A DNA stretch of 64,000 nucleotides from Corallococcus macrosporus DSM 14697. GTDB lineage: Bacteria; Myxococcota; Myxococcia; Myxococcales; Myxococcaceae. Position 1 is the first letter of the stretch, and each line of letters opens with the position of its first letter. The notes below the pieces were generated by a model. The model saw nothing but the letters and a program-made list of their open reading frames with translations. It had not been told where the DNA came from and searched no databases. The stretch covers positions 1,280,501 to 1,344,500 of the forward strand of contig NZ_CP022203.1 in the NCBI RefSeq assembly GCF_002305895.1. The letters are read 5' to 3'. The position numbers and the translations under genes are program-made. Shown in pieces: positions 34,767-44,983 of this stretch.

Positions 34767-35612
34767 ATGGACGTCGTCCTCAGGCCCATCAGCGACCGCT
34801 TCTTCCACGAACACCTGCTGCCCTTCTTCCGGCGGGCCATGGGGGATGCCCCTGGCGCGTTGGAGGCCCTGCAGGAGCAGCTGGGAGACGGCCAGGCGCG
34901 CATGCTGTGCGAACGGATGCTCTCCACGGCGCTGCCCGGAGGCGTGGGCTCCGTGGACGCGGACCCCTGGGCGGACCTGGTGGACCGGCTCGTCTTCCTG
35001 CACTGGACGGAGGGGCCTTCGGGCTGGGAGGTCGGTGAGGCCGACGCGGGCTACGCGGACGGCTGGGACGAGGCTCTGCACCTGGCGCTGATGGTGGAGG
35101 AGGCGGACTATCCCTACTCGGACGCGCGCGCCTCGCGCGACGTCCGGGACCGCTTCCGCTTCCGGCCGCGGGAAGACGTGGGCCTGGCCTCGCTGCTGGC
35201 CGGCCAGTGGGAGCCCTTCCCGGAGTTCCCACCGGACCAGGTGTTCGCCACCCAGGGCCGGGGCGAATACTCGCCCGGAATGCGCTATGCCTTCGCGGAC
35301 TGGGCCTGGCGCCCGGCGCGGAAGGTGGCGCACTGGCAGGTGAACCTGCCGCGCAAGCTGGAGCGGCTGCTGGCGCGTGAGCAGGAGCGGATGAAGCTGC
35401 CGTCGCTCCCGGAGAAGGACGAGGTGCTGGCGTACTGGCTGGGCAGGCAGCCGCAGCCGCCGCCGCTCACGGTGGCCTTCTCTGGGCTCGGGCCTCGCGC
35501 GGCCAACTGGATTCGCGAGCTGGGCGCGCTCACCGCGCACCTGCGCGGCGCGGCGCTGGCGAAGCAGGGCCTGGCGGCGCTGGTGACCAAGGGCTCCGGG
35601 GTGCGCATCTAA
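34767..35612 (+). CDS. Hypothetical protein
   Basis: 281 residues, soluble, rich in Trp and acidic residues ([21 protein letters not shown] and [13 protein letters not shown]). No family is recognised. It has no signal peptide or membrane helices. It follows ptsN by 33 bases, so the two may share a transcript. Its stop overlaps the stop of the convergent dtd gene. Confidence 0.75.
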   Translation: MDVVLRPISDRFFHEHLLPFFRRAMGDAPGALEALQEQLGDGQARMLCERMLSTALPGGVGSVDADPWADLVDRLVFLHWTEGPSGWEVGEADAGYADGWDEALHLALMVEEADYPYSDARASRDVRDRFRFRPREDVGLASLLAGQWEPFPEFPPDQVFATQGRGEYSPGMRYAFADWAWRPARKVAHWQVNLPRKLERLLAREQERMKLPSLPEKDEVLAYWLGRQPQPPPLTVAFSGLGPRAANWIRELGALTAHLRGAALAKQGLAALVTKGSGVRI

Positions 35613-36070
35613 CCCCTGGGCGCGGCGGGGCCGGGGCTCTCCAGCAGCAGGGTGACGGGCCCGTCGTTGACGAGCGCCACCTTCATGTCCGCGGCGAAGA
35701 CGCCGGTGCCCACCGTCAGGCCGCGCTGGCGCAGCAGCTCGCAGGCGCGCTCATAGAGGGCCTTGGCCCCCACGGGCTCCATCGCGTCGATGAAGCTGGG
35801 CCTGCGGCCCTTGCGCGCGTCGCCGTAGAGCGTGAACTGGCTGACGACGATGAGCTGCCTGGACGTGTCCTCCAGCGACAGGTTCATCTTCCCCGCGGCG
35901 TCCTCGAAGATGCGCAGCGTGGCCAGCTTCTCCACCATCCACGCCACGTCCGCCTCCGTGTCGCCCTTGCCCACGCCCAGCAGCACCAGCAGGCCCGGGC
36001 CCATCTCGCTCACCCGGTGCCCTTCCACCGTCACCGACGCCTCCAGCACGCGCTGCACCACTGCCTTCAT
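35609..36070 (-). CDS. dtd: D-aminoacyl-tRNA deacylase
   Basis: A 153-residue DTD protein that removes D-amino acids from tRNA. Diagnostic motifs are SQFTLYGD (residues near 80) and the cross-subunit motif NDGPVT near the C-terminus. The ATG at 36070 begins the conserved [15 protein letters not shown]. It ends within the stop codon of the convergent gene. Confidence 0.95.
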   Translation of the reverse strand: MKAVVQRVLEASVTVEGHRVSEMGPGLLVLLGVGKGDTEADVAWMVEKLATLRIFEDAAGKMNLSLEDTSRQLIVVSQFTLYGDARKGRRPSFIDAMEPVGAKALYERACELLRQRGLTVGTGVFAADMKVALVNDGPVTLLLESPGPAAPRG

Positions 36071-36255
36071 CGAAGTCACCTCGTGGACAGGCGTGCTTCA
36101 CCAGGGGCCCGTGTCAGTCACGCCGTTACAGTTGGAATGTCAGGTTTCTGCCTGCTGGAAGAGCGAGCGCCCAGACGTGGACTCACGCAGCCACTCACCC
36201 TTGCTCGTCTTTCGCCCCGTTCCGCATAATGGCCCCTGACTTCCCCGGAGAGAGT

Positions 36256-38505
36256 GTGCAGGTCCATCGAGCCAGCTCCATCTTGGCCGCATCGGCCATC
36301 CTTTTCCTGTCGCTTTCTCACGCCGCGCACGCCGCGCCCGCCGTCTCCGCGGAGAAACGCGCGGACCGCGAGGCGCTGAAGTCCGCGCTGTTGGAGGTGC
36401 TCCAGCGCGCGCCGCTGAAGGCCAGCCGCATGGGCGTGCACATGCAGAGCCTGGATGACGGTGCGGTGGTGTTCAGCCACAACGCGGACGAGCTGCTCAA
36501 CCCCGCCTCCAACGTGAAGCTGGTGACGTCCGCCGCCGCGCTGGCGGCCCTGGGGCCGGAGTTCCGCTACGACACCGAGTTCCTGGTGGAGCCGGAGCTG
36601 GGCGCGGACGGCAAGGTGAAGACGCTCTACGTGCGCGGCAAGGGCGACCCGTCCATGACGACGGAGCGCCTGTGGGGCATCGTCGCGGAGCTGTGGAACG
36701 CGGGCATCCGCGAGGTGGGCGAAATCGTGGTGGACGACTCCTGGTTCGACGCCGAGCGCACGCCGCCCGGCTATGACCAGGAGGACACGGACCGCGCCTA
36801 CATGGCGCCCACCGGCGCGGTGAGCCTCAACTGGAACGCGGTGGCCATCTACCTGCGGCCCGGCAGCGCCCCGGGCGCCAAGGGCCTGGTGGCGGTGGAG
36901 CCGCCCAGCGACTTCTTCGTGGTGGAGAACCAGCTCACCACCGGGGCGCGCCGCGCGCGCCGGGTGTTCGTGAAGTCGGACGCCGCGGGACTCCGGCAGA
37001 AGATTGTCGTGCGCGGCCAGCTCCCGGTGGAGCGCACCGGCGCCGTCAGCGTCTGGAAGAAGATTGACAACCCGCCCATGTACTTCGGCCAGTCGCTCAA
37101 GCAGATGATGGTGATGCGCGGCGTGAAGATGCGGGGCCGGGTGAAGCTGGGCAAGACGTCCACCAAGGCCCGCATGCTGCACGTGTCGCAGTCGGACACG
37201 TTCGACGTGCTCCTCAAGCGCCTCAACAAGCTGTCCAGCAACTTCGTGGCCGAGCAGCTCCTGAAGACGATGGGCGCGGAGATGCGGGGCGCGCCGGGCT
37301 CCTTCGCCAAGGGCGTGGACGTGGTGGAGCAGTTCCTGGAGCGCGACGTGGGCATCCCCCGCGGCACCTACGTGATGAAGAACGGCAGCGGCCTCAACGA
37401 CGCCAACCGCTTCTCCGCCACGCAGCTCAACAAGCTGCTGCGGCACATGGTGCAGCGCTTCCCCTTCGCGCCGGAGTACCTGTCGTCGGTGCCCATCGCC
37501 GGCAAGGACGGCACGCTGAAGTACCGCTTCGAGGGCAGCGACGCGGTGGGCCGGCTGCGCGCCAAGACGGGCACGCTGGAGAGCGTGTCCGCGCTGAGCG
37601 GCTACGTCACGAGCGCGGGTGGAGAGCGCTTCACCTTCTCCATCATGGCCAACGACTTCGCGGGCCGCGCGGGCCCCATCGTCGCGGGCCTGGACGCGCT
37701 GGGCGCGGCGGTGGCCGCCACCGGCTCCAGCCTGGGGCCCTCCACGGCGGTGGCCGCGCTGGCGGACAGTGGCCGTCCCGCGGGCGCCGTGGATGACGTG
37801 GCCGCCCGCATCAAGACGTACCTGGACCTGGGCGCCCAGCGCGACCAGCGCAACATCGGCTTCCTGCGCACCGCCTGGCGCAGCGAGCGCGACCCGGCCG
37901 TGCGCGCGGTGCTGGCGGAGAGCCTCTACCAGTCCAACCCGCACGACTACCTGGGCGCGCGCACGCTGCTGGACAGCTACGCGGCCACCGCTGAAGTCTA
38001 TGGCCGGCTGAAGGACGTGGCGCGGGTGCTGTCCGTGGAGGTGCCGGGCGTCAGCAGCATGGTGGAGCTGGCGGCGGGCGGGAACGCGGAGGCGCTCGCC
38101 CGCGTGCTGGAGCTGGCCGGCGCGGCGGGCTCGGACGCGCAGGCGCAGGGCGAGATGGCGGAGGCCCTGGGCGAGGTGGCTCGCACCGCGCCGGAGGAGC
38201 TGGTGGTGGCGCTGCGGGCCGCCAGCGCCGGGGACCGGGACGCGTGCACCACGTTGCTGGCGCGCGCGCTGGTGCAGGCGGGCCAGTCGGACCACCCCTT
38301 CTGGAAGTCCCTGCGCCGCACGCTGGGCGCGTCCGACCCGCGGCTGGCGACCTTCGCCAAGGGCCTGGATTCCACGCTGTCGCAGAAGGTGGCGGAGGCC
38401 AGGGCCCCGGTGAAGACGCCGGAGGGCTTCACCCCGGTGGAGGTGGTGGCGCCCGCGGGCAACGCGCCAGAGTCCTCCACCGCCGACAACCGCCCGGGCG
38501 GGTAG
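36256..38505 (+). CDS. dacB: D-alanyl-D-alanine carboxypeptidase/endopeptidase (PBP4) with C-terminal extension
   Basis: About 749 residues; PBP4 proteins usually have 450-500. It has a signal peptide ending AHAA. Penicillin-binding motifs are present: SxxK in PASNVKLVTS, SxN in LSSNFVAEQ, and KTG in RAKTGTLESVS. This periplasmic enzyme trims or cuts peptidoglycan crosslinks. The last 240 or so residues are helical, with repeating ALA-rich units and a run of Asp/Ala, not part of the normal fold. The GTG at 36256 has ggag five bases before it; an ATG at 36229 is the alternative start. Confidence 0.92.
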   Translation: MQVHRASSILAASAILFLSLSHAAHAAPAVSAEKRADREALKSALLEVLQRAPLKASRMGVHMQSLDDGAVVFSHNADELLNPASNVKLVTSAAALAALGPEFRYDTEFLVEPELGADGKVKTLYVRGKGDPSMTTERLWGIVAELWNAGIREVGEIVVDDSWFDAERTPPGYDQEDTDRAYMAPTGAVSLNWNAVAIYLRPGSAPGAKGLVAVEPPSDFFVVENQLTTGARRARRVFVKSDAAGLRQKIVVRGQLPVERTGAVSVWKKIDNPPMYFGQSLKQMMVMRGVKMRGRVKLGKTSTKARMLHVSQSDTFDVLLKRLNKLSSNFVAEQLLKTMGAEMRGAPGSFAKGVDVVEQFLERDVGIPRGTYVMKNGSGLNDANRFSATQLNKLLRHMVQRFPFAPEYLSSVPIAGKDGTLKYRFEGSDAVGRLRAKTGTLESVSALSGYVTSAGGERFTFSIMANDFAGRAGPIVAGLDALGAAVAATGSSLGPSTAVAALADSGRPAGAVDDVAARIKTYLDLGAQRDQRNIGFLRTAWRSERDPAVRAVLAESLYQSNPHDYLGARTLLDSYAATAEVYGRLKDVARVLSVEVPGVSSMVELAAGGNAEALARVLELAGAAGSDAQAQGEMAEALGEVARTAPEELVVALRAASAGDRDACTTLLARALVQAGQSDHPFWKSLRRTLGASDPRLATFAKGLDSTLSQKVAEARAPVKTPEGFTPVEVVAPAGNAPESSTADNRPGG

Positions 38506-38672
38506 GGCCCCCATCCCCAGTCCTTCTCACGAGCGCCCCCGGCCAGGCACGCCTCCCTGGCTGGATGGCGGACGGGCGTCCGGCACCCGGGAGGCAGGCC
38601 GCTTTCTGGCTGGGTGTCAGTACCCACTGCTATAGGTGGGAATCAAACCCGGCGGGTGCGTCCGGGGTGTAA

Positions 38673-38691
38673 CCGGTCCTTGGTGGACCGG
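38673..38691 (+). promoter_or_regulatory. Hairpin in the ssb leader
   Basis: Perfect 7-base stem ccggtcc / ggaccgg with loop ttggt, ending 24 bases before the ssb start and just upstream of gaaaggaa. It may affect ssb expression or mRNA stability. A tataggt element, possibly a -10, lies 42 bases further upstream. Confidence 0.45.
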
Positions 38692-38715
38692 TGCTCGTGA
38701 GAAAGGAACGCAGTC

Positions 38716-39216
38716 ATGGCTGGAGGCGTGAACAAGGTCATCCTCATCGGCAACCTCGGGGCGGACCCGGAGGTCCGGTTCACTCCCGGCGGTCAGGCGG
38801 TCGCCAACTTCCGCATCGCCACCAGCGAGAGCTGGGTCGACAAGAATGGCCAGAAGCAGGAGCGGACCGAATGGCACCGCATCGTCGTCTGGGGAAAGCT
38901 CGCGGAGCTCTGCGGCGAGTACCTGAAGAAGGGACGGCAGTGCTACGTGGAGGGCCGCCTGCAGACGCGCGAGTGGACGGACAAGGAGAACCGGAAGAAC
39001 TACACCACCGAGGTGGTGGCCAACGCCGTGACGTTCCTCGGCGGTGGCGGGCGTGACGCCGGGGACGGCATGGGCGGTGGAGGCGGGGGTGGGGGACGCC
39101 GGCAGTTCTCCCAGCAGCGCGGGGGCGACAACAACGACTACGGTCAGCCTCCCCCGGACGACATGGGCGGCGGCCACGGTGGCCATGGCGGCGGCGACGA
39201 CGACATCCCCTTCTAG
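38716..39216 (+). CDS. ssb: Single-stranded DNA-binding protein
   Basis: 166 residues: an OB-fold domain ([21 protein letters not shown] through [15 protein letters not shown]), a Gly-rich flexible linker, and the acidic tip DDDIPF that recruits replication and repair partners. The ATG follows gaaaggaa. It ends at a strong hairpin shared with the convergent sdhC gene. Confidence 0.97.
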   Translation: MAGGVNKVILIGNLGADPEVRFTPGGQAVANFRIATSESWVDKNGQKQERTEWHRIVVWGKLAELCGEYLKKGRQCYVEGRLQTREWTDKENRKNYTTEVVANAVTFLGGGGRDAGDGMGGGGGGGGRRQFSQQRGGDNNDYGQPPPDDMGGGHGGHGGGDDDIPF

Positions 39217-39252
39217 GCCCGGCTGACGGCAGCGCAGCCCCTGGAAATGAAA

Positions 39253-39286
39253 CCGGCCGCTCCCCGGAAGTCTCGGGGGCGGCCGG
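39253..39286. terminator. Bidirectional terminator between ssb and sdhC
   Basis: Stem ccggccgc / gcggccgg, extended through further GC pairs, followed on the plus strand by tgtgctttt and preceded by AT-rich bases on the minus side. It can serve both convergent genes. Confidence 0.7.
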
Positions 39287-39331
39287 TGTGCTTTTCGCGC
39301 GCGGGCCCGGACGCGCCGGGCCCGGCTGGCG

Positions 39332-40015
39332 TCACGGAGGGGTGGCGCCCACGGGGCTGAGGGCGGCGCCCGCGTTGTAGAGCGCGTAGATGACCGCCCA
39401 GCTCATCGCCGTGAGGACGAGGAACAGGATGATGACCACCGGCTCGAACTTGCGCATGGAGCGCTCGCTGGAGAGCAGGCCCCAGCCCATGGCGAAGCCC
39501 TGGAGGCCGTTGGCCAGGTGGAACGAGGTGCCCAGCGTGCCCAGCAGGTAAACGACCAGGGTGGGGACGTGGTAGCGCATCTCCCGGGCGATGTCGTCGA
39601 AGGCCTCCGGGTGACCCAGCACCAGCCGCGGGTAGAGGAAGGCCAGCCAGATGTGGGCGCCCAGGAAGGCCAGCACGCCCACCGCGCTGAGGCGCTGGAG
39701 GATGTACTTGAGGTTCCCGTAGTTGTTGTAGCGCACGTTGTTCGGCTTGAAGCTGAACAGGCGCACGAGGCCCCAGCCGGTGTGCAGCAGCAGCGGCAGC
39801 AGGACGATGATGAAGGTGAAGACCTGGGAGAACGGGTTGGCGTAGGTCGTCACCGACTTCTGCCAGGCGTCCGCGCCGTTGAAGGCGGAGAGGTTGTCCC
39901 ACAGGTGGTTGACGACCCAGACGGACAGGGGGATGACCGCGAGGAACGAGCCCAGGCGGGACTTGAGGAGCGGTGTCTTTGTCGTCTCTACGGCGGCAGC
40001 GGCTTGGGTGCTCAT
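39332..40015 (-). CDS. sdhC: Succinate dehydrogenase cytochrome b subunit
   Basis: 227 residues with five predicted membrane helices, of the single-subunit diheme cytochrome b type. It has His residues for heme in helices (LPLLLHTGWG, FLGAHIWLAF, SFHLANGLQG). It anchors succinate dehydrogenase/fumarate reductase in the membrane. The flavoprotein and iron-sulfur subunit genes are not downstream (ssb is convergent), so in this window the cytochrome gene is on its own. The ATG at 40015 is used; upstream codons lack support. Confidence 0.87.
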   Translation of the reverse strand: MSTQAAAAVETTKTPLLKSRLGSFLAVIPLSVWVVNHLWDNLSAFNGADAWQKSVTTYANPFSQVFTFIIVLLPLLLHTGWGLVRLFSFKPNNVRYNNYGNLKYILQRLSAVGVLAFLGAHIWLAFLYPRLVLGHPEAFDDIAREMRYHVPTLVVYLLGTLGTSFHLANGLQGFAMGWGLLSSERSMRKFEPVVIILFLVLTAMSWAVIYALYNAGAALSPVGATPP

Positions 40016-40155
40016 CGAATCTCCAGCGGCGGCGCGCGGGCGTCTTGCCGCGTCCACGGTCGAGGCAGGTGACAGTCGGACGGCGGTTTATAGCCGTTCC
40101 AGCGCCGGGGCTGGATTTCTTCCGCACCCCGGCATGCCAGCACACCCACACGGAG

Positions 40156-40175
40156 GCATAAGGCTGACCTTATGC
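40156..40175. promoter_or_regulatory. Palindrome in the sdhC-hslO divergent region
   Basis: Perfect inverted repeat gcataagg-ctga-ccttatgc, AT-rich in a GC-rich context. It lies 102 bases before hslO and 141 before sdhC, so it could be an operator for either. Confidence 0.5.
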
Positions 40176-40276
40176 GTCACCCCGGGCCCCACTGCTGCCC
40201 GCCCGCCGGGCGCCGGGGCCGCCGCCTTCTGTCGTTGGCGGGCAATGCGGGCTCGGGCACGCTAGTTGCCACCGAT

Positions 40277-41161
40277 ATGTCCGACGAGCTTGTCAGTGGA
40301 ATGTTGAAGAACACGGACCTGCGCGTGGTGCTCGCCACCACGACGGAGCTGTCGCGCCAGGCGCGCGCCACCCACGGCACCGCGCCCGCGGCCGCCGCGC
40401 TCCTGTCGCAGGCCCTCACCGCCGCCGCCCTGATGGGGGCCCTCCAGAAGAGCGACTCCCGCATCAACATCCAGGTGGAGTGCGACGGGCCCCTGCGCGG
40501 CCTCTTCGTGGACGGGGACACCAGCGGGCTGGTCCGCGGGTACGTGAAGAACGCCCACGTGGAGTACGCCGGTGGCGACAGCCAGTACCACTGGCGGCCG
40601 GTGCTGGGGAACAAGGGCTTCCTGTCCGTGCTGCGGGATTTGGGCGGCGGTGAGTACTACCGCTCCGCGGTGGAGCTGGAGGCCTTCGACCTGGCCGCCG
40701 ACCTGGAGCGCTACTTCAAGCAGTCGGATCAGCTCCCGTCGCACGTGCTGCTGGCGCAGCTCCCGGTGGGCGGGGAGGCGGAGCCGCTGGGCCACGTCGC
40801 CGGCCTGCTCGTCCAGCCGCTGCCCGGCGCTGACATGACGGCCTTCGCTGAGCTGGGTGAGCGGCTGCGCCGCGACTTCGCGCCCGCGCTCCAGGCGCGC
40901 AGCGCGGAGGGGGCCACGGCCGTGTTGCGCGCGCTGCTGCCGGAGTCCGACTTCGAGGTGATGTCCCGCTACCCGCTCCGCTTTGGTTGTTCGTGCAGCA
41001 AGGACCGCGTGCTGCGCGCCCTGCTGGCCATGGGGCGTGAGGAATTGACGGACCTGTTGGAGAAGGAAGGACAGGCGGAGGCGACGTGCCAGTTCTGCAC
41101 GACGCGCTATGTCATTCCTGGCGAGGAAATCCGCGGCATGTTGGAGCGCGGCGGCATTTGA
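40277..41161 (+). CDS. hslO: Redox-regulated chaperone Hsp33
   Basis: 294 residues. The C-terminal zinc redox switch has CSC (in RFGCSCSKDR) and CxxC (in ATCQFCTTRY), giving the four cysteines. The N-terminal holdase core (LSQALTAAALMGALQKSDSRINIQVECDGPLRGLFVD) is typical. Under oxidative stress disulfides release zinc and activate chaperone function. The ATG at 40277 begins the conserved domain; an upstream in-frame start is not supported. Confidence 0.95.
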   Translation: MSDELVSGMLKNTDLRVVLATTTELSRQARATHGTAPAAAALLSQALTAAALMGALQKSDSRINIQVECDGPLRGLFVDGDTSGLVRGYVKNAHVEYAGGDSQYHWRPVLGNKGFLSVLRDLGGGEYYRSAVELEAFDLAADLERYFKQSDQLPSHVLLAQLPVGGEAEPLGHVAGLLVQPLPGADMTAFAELGERLRRDFAPALQARSAEGATAVLRALLPESDFEVMSRYPLRFGCSCSKDRVLRALLAMGREELTDLLEKEGQAEATCQFCTTRYVIPGEEIRGMLERGGI

Positions 41162-41195
41162 CTTGCTCGAGGCGCGACGGTACTTGCCGCGCGCC

Positions 41196-42227
41196 ATGAG
41201 CTACTTCACGCAGTTGCTTGAGGGCGGCTACGAAGCCGTCCACTTGTTGAGTGATTCCAAGACGGGCCTGCGTGCCATTGTAGGCATGCACAACACGCGG
41301 CTCGGTCCGGGGTTGGGCGGCACCCGCGCGCTGTCCACCTACACCAGCGAGGAGGAGGCCGTCGCGGACGCGCTCCGCCTGTCGCGCGGAATGACATACA
41401 AGGCCGCGCTCGCGGGCCTGCCGCATGGTGGCGGCAAGGCGGTCATCATGTTGCCGCGCGGCGACTTCGACCGTGAGAGGCTCTTCGAGTCCTTTGGCCG
41501 CGCGGTGGAGTCCCTGGGCGGGCGCTACATCACCACCGAGGACAGCGGCACCAGCCCGGACGACATGGAGCACGTGCGCCGGCACACGAAGTACGTCGTG
41601 GGCTTGAAGGAGCGCAGCGGGGACCCGTCGCCGGTGACGGCGTATGGCGTGGCGCGCGCCATGGAGGCCACGGCGAAGCACCTCTTCGGCAGCCCGGACC
41701 TGAAGGGCCTGCGCGTCACCGTGCTGGGCGTGGGGCACGTGGGCATGTACCTGGTGAAGGAGCTGCACCAGCGCGGCGCCCGGGTGTGGGTGAGCGACCT
41801 CAACCCCGCCAGCGTGCAGCAGGCCGTGACGCAGTACGGCGCCACCGCGGTGGACGCTGACGCACTGCATCGGATGGAGGCGGACATCTACGCCCCCTGC
41901 GCGCTGGGCGGCGCCATCAACGACGCCACCCTGCCGCTGCTGAACGTGAAGGCGGTGTGCGGCGCGGCCAACAACCAGCTCCTCACCTCGCGTCATGGGG
42001 AGCAGCTCTCGCGGCGCGGCATCCTCTACGTGCCTGACTACGCCGCCAACGCCGGAGGCCTCATCAACGTGGCCCAGGAGTGGGCGGGCTATGACCGGGA
42101 CAAGGCGTATGCCCGCGCGTCCCACATCTACGACACCATCGACGCGCTGCTGGCGCGCTCGAAGGAGTCCGGCCTGCGCCCCGAACAGGTGGCGGACCGG
42201 ATGGTCGAGGAGCGGCTGGCCGGCTGA
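41196..42227 (+). CDS. Glu/Leu/Phe/Val dehydrogenase (leucine dehydrogenase type)
   Basis: 343 residues, the size of leucine/valine dehydrogenase. N-terminal substrate domain: [23 protein letters not shown] and the catalytic Lys in [20 protein letters not shown]. Asp in the [10 protein letters not shown] loop. NAD-binding Rossmann motif [17 protein letters not shown]. Oxidatively deaminates branched amino acids, making keto acids that feed iso-branched fatty acids, abundant in myxobacteria. ATG at 41196 is inside the intergenic space after hslO, 34 bases downstream. Confidence 0.93.
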   Translation: MSYFTQLLEGGYEAVHLLSDSKTGLRAIVGMHNTRLGPGLGGTRALSTYTSEEEAVADALRLSRGMTYKAALAGLPHGGGKAVIMLPRGDFDRERLFESFGRAVESLGGRYITTEDSGTSPDDMEHVRRHTKYVVGLKERSGDPSPVTAYGVARAMEATAKHLFGSPDLKGLRVTVLGVGHVGMYLVKELHQRGARVWVSDLNPASVQQAVTQYGATAVDADALHRMEADIYAPCALGGAINDATLPLLNVKAVCGAANNQLLTSRHGEQLSRRGILYVPDYAANAGGLINVAQEWAGYDRDKAYARASHIYDTIDALLARSKESGLRPEQVADRMVEERLAG

Positions 42228-42300
42228 GCGCCCAAGCACGCCGCGCGTGTGTTGCGGCGCGACAAAGGCGACGTGTGGAGTGTGGCCGGATGTGGCCACC

Positions 42301-43047
42301 ATGCGGCCCTCGGAGTATGACGGGGCCGCACACCCCCAGCCGGAGTTCACCGCCGTGGCGACCAAGCGGCAGAGCAAGCCCACCGAGAAGGCCTCTTCGA
42401 AGAAGTCCCCTGCACCGGCTTCGTCGCGGCTCCAGGCGAAGAAGCTCGTCTCCATCCCTGACGACCTCGTGTTGGCGCCGCAGGTGGAGGCCCCTCGCCA
42501 GCCGACGGGGAAGGACCAGTCGCGGGGCCGGTCCGCGTCCAGCGGCGTGAAGGAGCTGACCTGGAAGGAGTTCGACCGCGCGGTGCAGCAGCTCGCGGGC
42601 TCCATCCAGGAGACCTTCGAGCCCCAGGTGGTGGTGGGCGTGGCCCACGGCGGCGTCTTCGTGGGGGGCGCGCTGGCGGGAGCGCTCGGCTGCCAGTTCT
42701 TCCCCGTCCGCATCAGCCGGCGAAGCAGGGACCGGGGCAGCGCCGCGCCGCGCACTGCGAAGACGCCGCAGCTCAGCGGGGAGATGCCCGCCGAGCTGAA
42801 GGGGCGCCGGGTGCTGATTGTGGACGACGTGGCCTCCAGCGGCGACACGCTGGAGCTGGCCACCGCGCTGGCGCGCGAGGTGGGGGCGAAGAAGGTGGCC
42901 ACCGCGTGCCTGGTGACCAAGCCCGGCGGCTTCTCGCCGGACTACTCCGCGCTCTCCACGGCCGCGCTCATCGTCTTCCCCTGGGACTACGAGCCCTCCA
43001 CGGGGGACGCGCGCTTCGACGAGGACCCGGACAAGGCCGGCGCATGA
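42301..43047 (+). CDS. Phosphoribosyltransferase family protein with N-terminal extension
   Basis: About 248 residues: a basic, low-complexity N-terminal 90 residues ([16 protein letters not shown]), then a PRTase fold with [20 protein letters not shown] and the PRPP-binding motif [13 protein letters not shown]. It resembles the small predicted xanthine/hypoxanthine PRTase group. The ATG at 42301 is used; GTG at 42355 is possible. It lies 19 bases before selB. Substrate base unknown; the extension could be disordered and bind nucleic acid. Confidence 0.85.
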   Translation: MRPSEYDGAAHPQPEFTAVATKRQSKPTEKASSKKSPAPASSRLQAKKLVSIPDDLVLAPQVEAPRQPTGKDQSRGRSASSGVKELTWKEFDRAVQQLAGSIQETFEPQVVVGVAHGGVFVGGALAGALGCQFFPVRISRRSRDRGSAAPRTAKTPQLSGEMPAELKGRRVLIVDDVASSGDTLELATALAREVGAKKVATACLVTKPGGFSPDYSALSTAALIVFPWDYEPSTGDARFDEDPDKAGA

Positions 43048-43066
43048 GCCCGGGCGCGGTGACGCC

Positions 43067-44983
43067 ATGATTGTCGGGACGGCGGGCCACATCGACCATG
43101 GCAAGACGTCCCTGGTGAAGGTGCTCACCGGCATCGACACCGACCGGTTGAAGGAAGAGAAGCGCCGGGGCATCACCCTGGAGCTGGGCTTCGCGCACCT
43201 CACGCTGGAGGACGGCGCCGTCGCCGGCGTGGTGGACGTGCCGGGCCACGAGCGCTTCGTGAAGGCCATGGCCGCCGGCGCGGGCGGCGTGGACTTGGTG
43301 GTGCTGGTGGTCGCCGCGGACGAAGGGGTGATGCCCCAGACGCGCGAGCACCTGGACATCTGCCGGCTGCTGGGCGTGCGGGCCGGCGTCATCGCGCTCA
43401 CCAAGGCGGACACGCTGGCGGCGCTGGGCGCGGAGTGGCGCGCGCTGGTGGAGGCGGACCTGGCCGCGCTCACGGCGGGGACCTTCCTGGAGGCGGCGCC
43501 GGTGGTGGCCTGCTCCTCCCGGACGGGCGAGGGGCTGGCCGCGCTGCGGGCGGCGCTCACCCGGGCCTCGGCGGCGCTGCCCGAGCGCTCCTCGGAGGGG
43601 CCCGCCTTCCTGCCCGTGGACCGCGTGTTCACCCTCAAGGGCTTTGGCACGGTGGTGACGGGCACGTTGCTGTCGGGCGCGCTGGCGGTGGAGGACGCGG
43701 TATCGCTGCTGCCTGGACTCCCGGGCCCGCTGCGCGTGCGCGGGATGCAGCGGCATGGCGCCGCCGTGCAAACCGTGGAGGCGGGGCATCGCGCGGCGGT
43801 GAACGTCACCGGCGTGGAGCCGGAGGCGCTGCACCGGGGCATGGTGCTGGTGCGCGCGGGCGAGCTGCCGGAGACGCGCATGCTCGACGTCGAGCTGACG
43901 CTGCTGCCCGCGGCCCCCTCCCCCCTGGCGCGCCGCTCGAAGCTGCTCCTGCACCTGGGCACCGCGCAGGTGGAGGCCACGGTGGCGCTGCTGGATGGCG
44001 AGCGGCTGGAGCCCGGCGCGACGGCGCTGGCGCAGCTCCGGCTGGGCACGCCCGTGGGGGCGCTGGTGGGCCAGCGCTTCATCCTGCGGGGCGCGCGCGC
44101 CCTGCCGGGGCGTGGCGCCACGGTGGCGGGAGGCCGCGTCCTGTCCATCACCCCGCCGCGGCGGCGCAAGGGCGGCGCGACGGCGCTGGCGCCGCTGCTG
44201 GAGGCGGACCCGGCGGGCCAGGTGGCCTGGCTGCTGCGCCAGGCGGGCTACCGGGGGTTGACGCAGCCGGAGCTGTTCGGCCGCTCGGCGCTCGGGCCCC
44301 GGGGGCTCACCCGCGCGCTGGAGTTGTTGGGGGCGCGGGGCGGCGCGCTGCTCGTCGACCGCGAGCGGCGGCTGTATCTCTCCGGCGACGTGTTCGAGGC
44401 GCTGCAGGCGCGCGCCCTGGCGCTGCTGGCCGCCTTCCATGAGCGAGAGCCCCTGCGCGACGGCCTGTCCCGCGAGGAACTGCGCCAGCGGCTGTCCGCG
44501 ACGCTGGATGCGCGGGTGTTCCAGCGGGTGTTGCAGGCCCTGGTGGAAGGAGGCCGGGTGGAGCTGGAGCGGGACGTGGCGCGCCTCAAGGGGCGGGGAC
44601 GGACGCTGACGCTGGGGGACACCGCCGCGCGGACCCGGCTGACGGCGGAGCTGTCCGCGGCCGGCCTGGCGCCTCCCTCGCTCGCCGAGCTGGAGCAGAA
44701 GCTCCAGCTCCCCGCGCCCCGGCTCCGGGAGTTGCTGGGGGGCCTGGTGGCGGAGGGCGCCGCGGTCCGCGTCTCGGAGGGCCTGTGGTTTTCACCCGGG
44801 GCCCTGGCGGGATTGCGCGAGCGGCTGGTTGCCCACCTGCGCGAGAAGAAGGAGATTACCACGCAGGATTTCAAGGAGATGGTGGGGCAGAGCCGCAAGT
44901 TCGTCATCCCCCTGTCCGAATACTTCGACCGGGAGAAGGTCACGCTCCGGGTGGGAGAGAAGCGGGTGCTGCGTCGCGGATGA
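43067..44983 (+). CDS. selB: Selenocysteine-specific elongation factor SelB
   Basis: 638 residues. GTPase motifs: G1 GHIDHGKT (7-14), DVPGHE, and TKAD; the domain order is GTPase, two beta-barrels, and winged-helix repeats in the last 250 residues for SECIS binding. It delivers Sec-tRNA to UGA codons and implies that this organism makes selenoproteins. selA, selD and tRNA-Sec are not in this window. The stop overlaps the ATG of the histidine kinase gene. Confidence 0.96.
   Translation: MIVGTAGHIDHGKTSLVKVLTGIDTDRLKEEKRRGITLELGFAHLTLEDGAVAGVVDVPGHERFVKAMAAGAGGVDLVVLVVAADEGVMPQTREHLDICRLLGVRAGVIALTKADTLAALGAEWRALVEADLAALTAGTFLEAAPVVACSSRTGEGLAALRAALTRASAALPERSSEGPAFLPVDRVFTLKGFGTVVTGTLLSGALAVEDAVSLLPGLPGPLRVRGMQRHGAAVQTVEAGHRAAVNVTGVEPEALHRGMVLVRAGELPETRMLDVELTLLPAAPSPLARRSKLLLHLGTAQVEATVALLDGERLEPGATALAQLRLGTPVGALVGQRFILRGARALPGRGATVAGGRVLSITPPRRRKGGATALAPLLEADPAGQVAWLLRQAGYRGLTQPELFGRSALGPRGLTRALELLGARGGALLVDRERRLYLSGDVFEALQARALALLAAFHEREPLRDGLSREELRQRLSATLDARVFQRVLQALVEGGRVELERDVARLKGRGRTLTLGDTAARTRLTAELSAAGLAPPSLAELEQKLQLPAPRLRELLGGLVAEGAAVRVSEGLWFSPGALAGLRERLVAHLREKKEITTQDFKEMVGQSRKFVIPLSEYFDREKVTLRVGEKRVLRRG

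Noticed and set aside
36118-38514. A 798-codon minus-strand frame opposite dacB
   Set aside because: A compositional shadow; the plus strand has complete penicillin-binding motifs.
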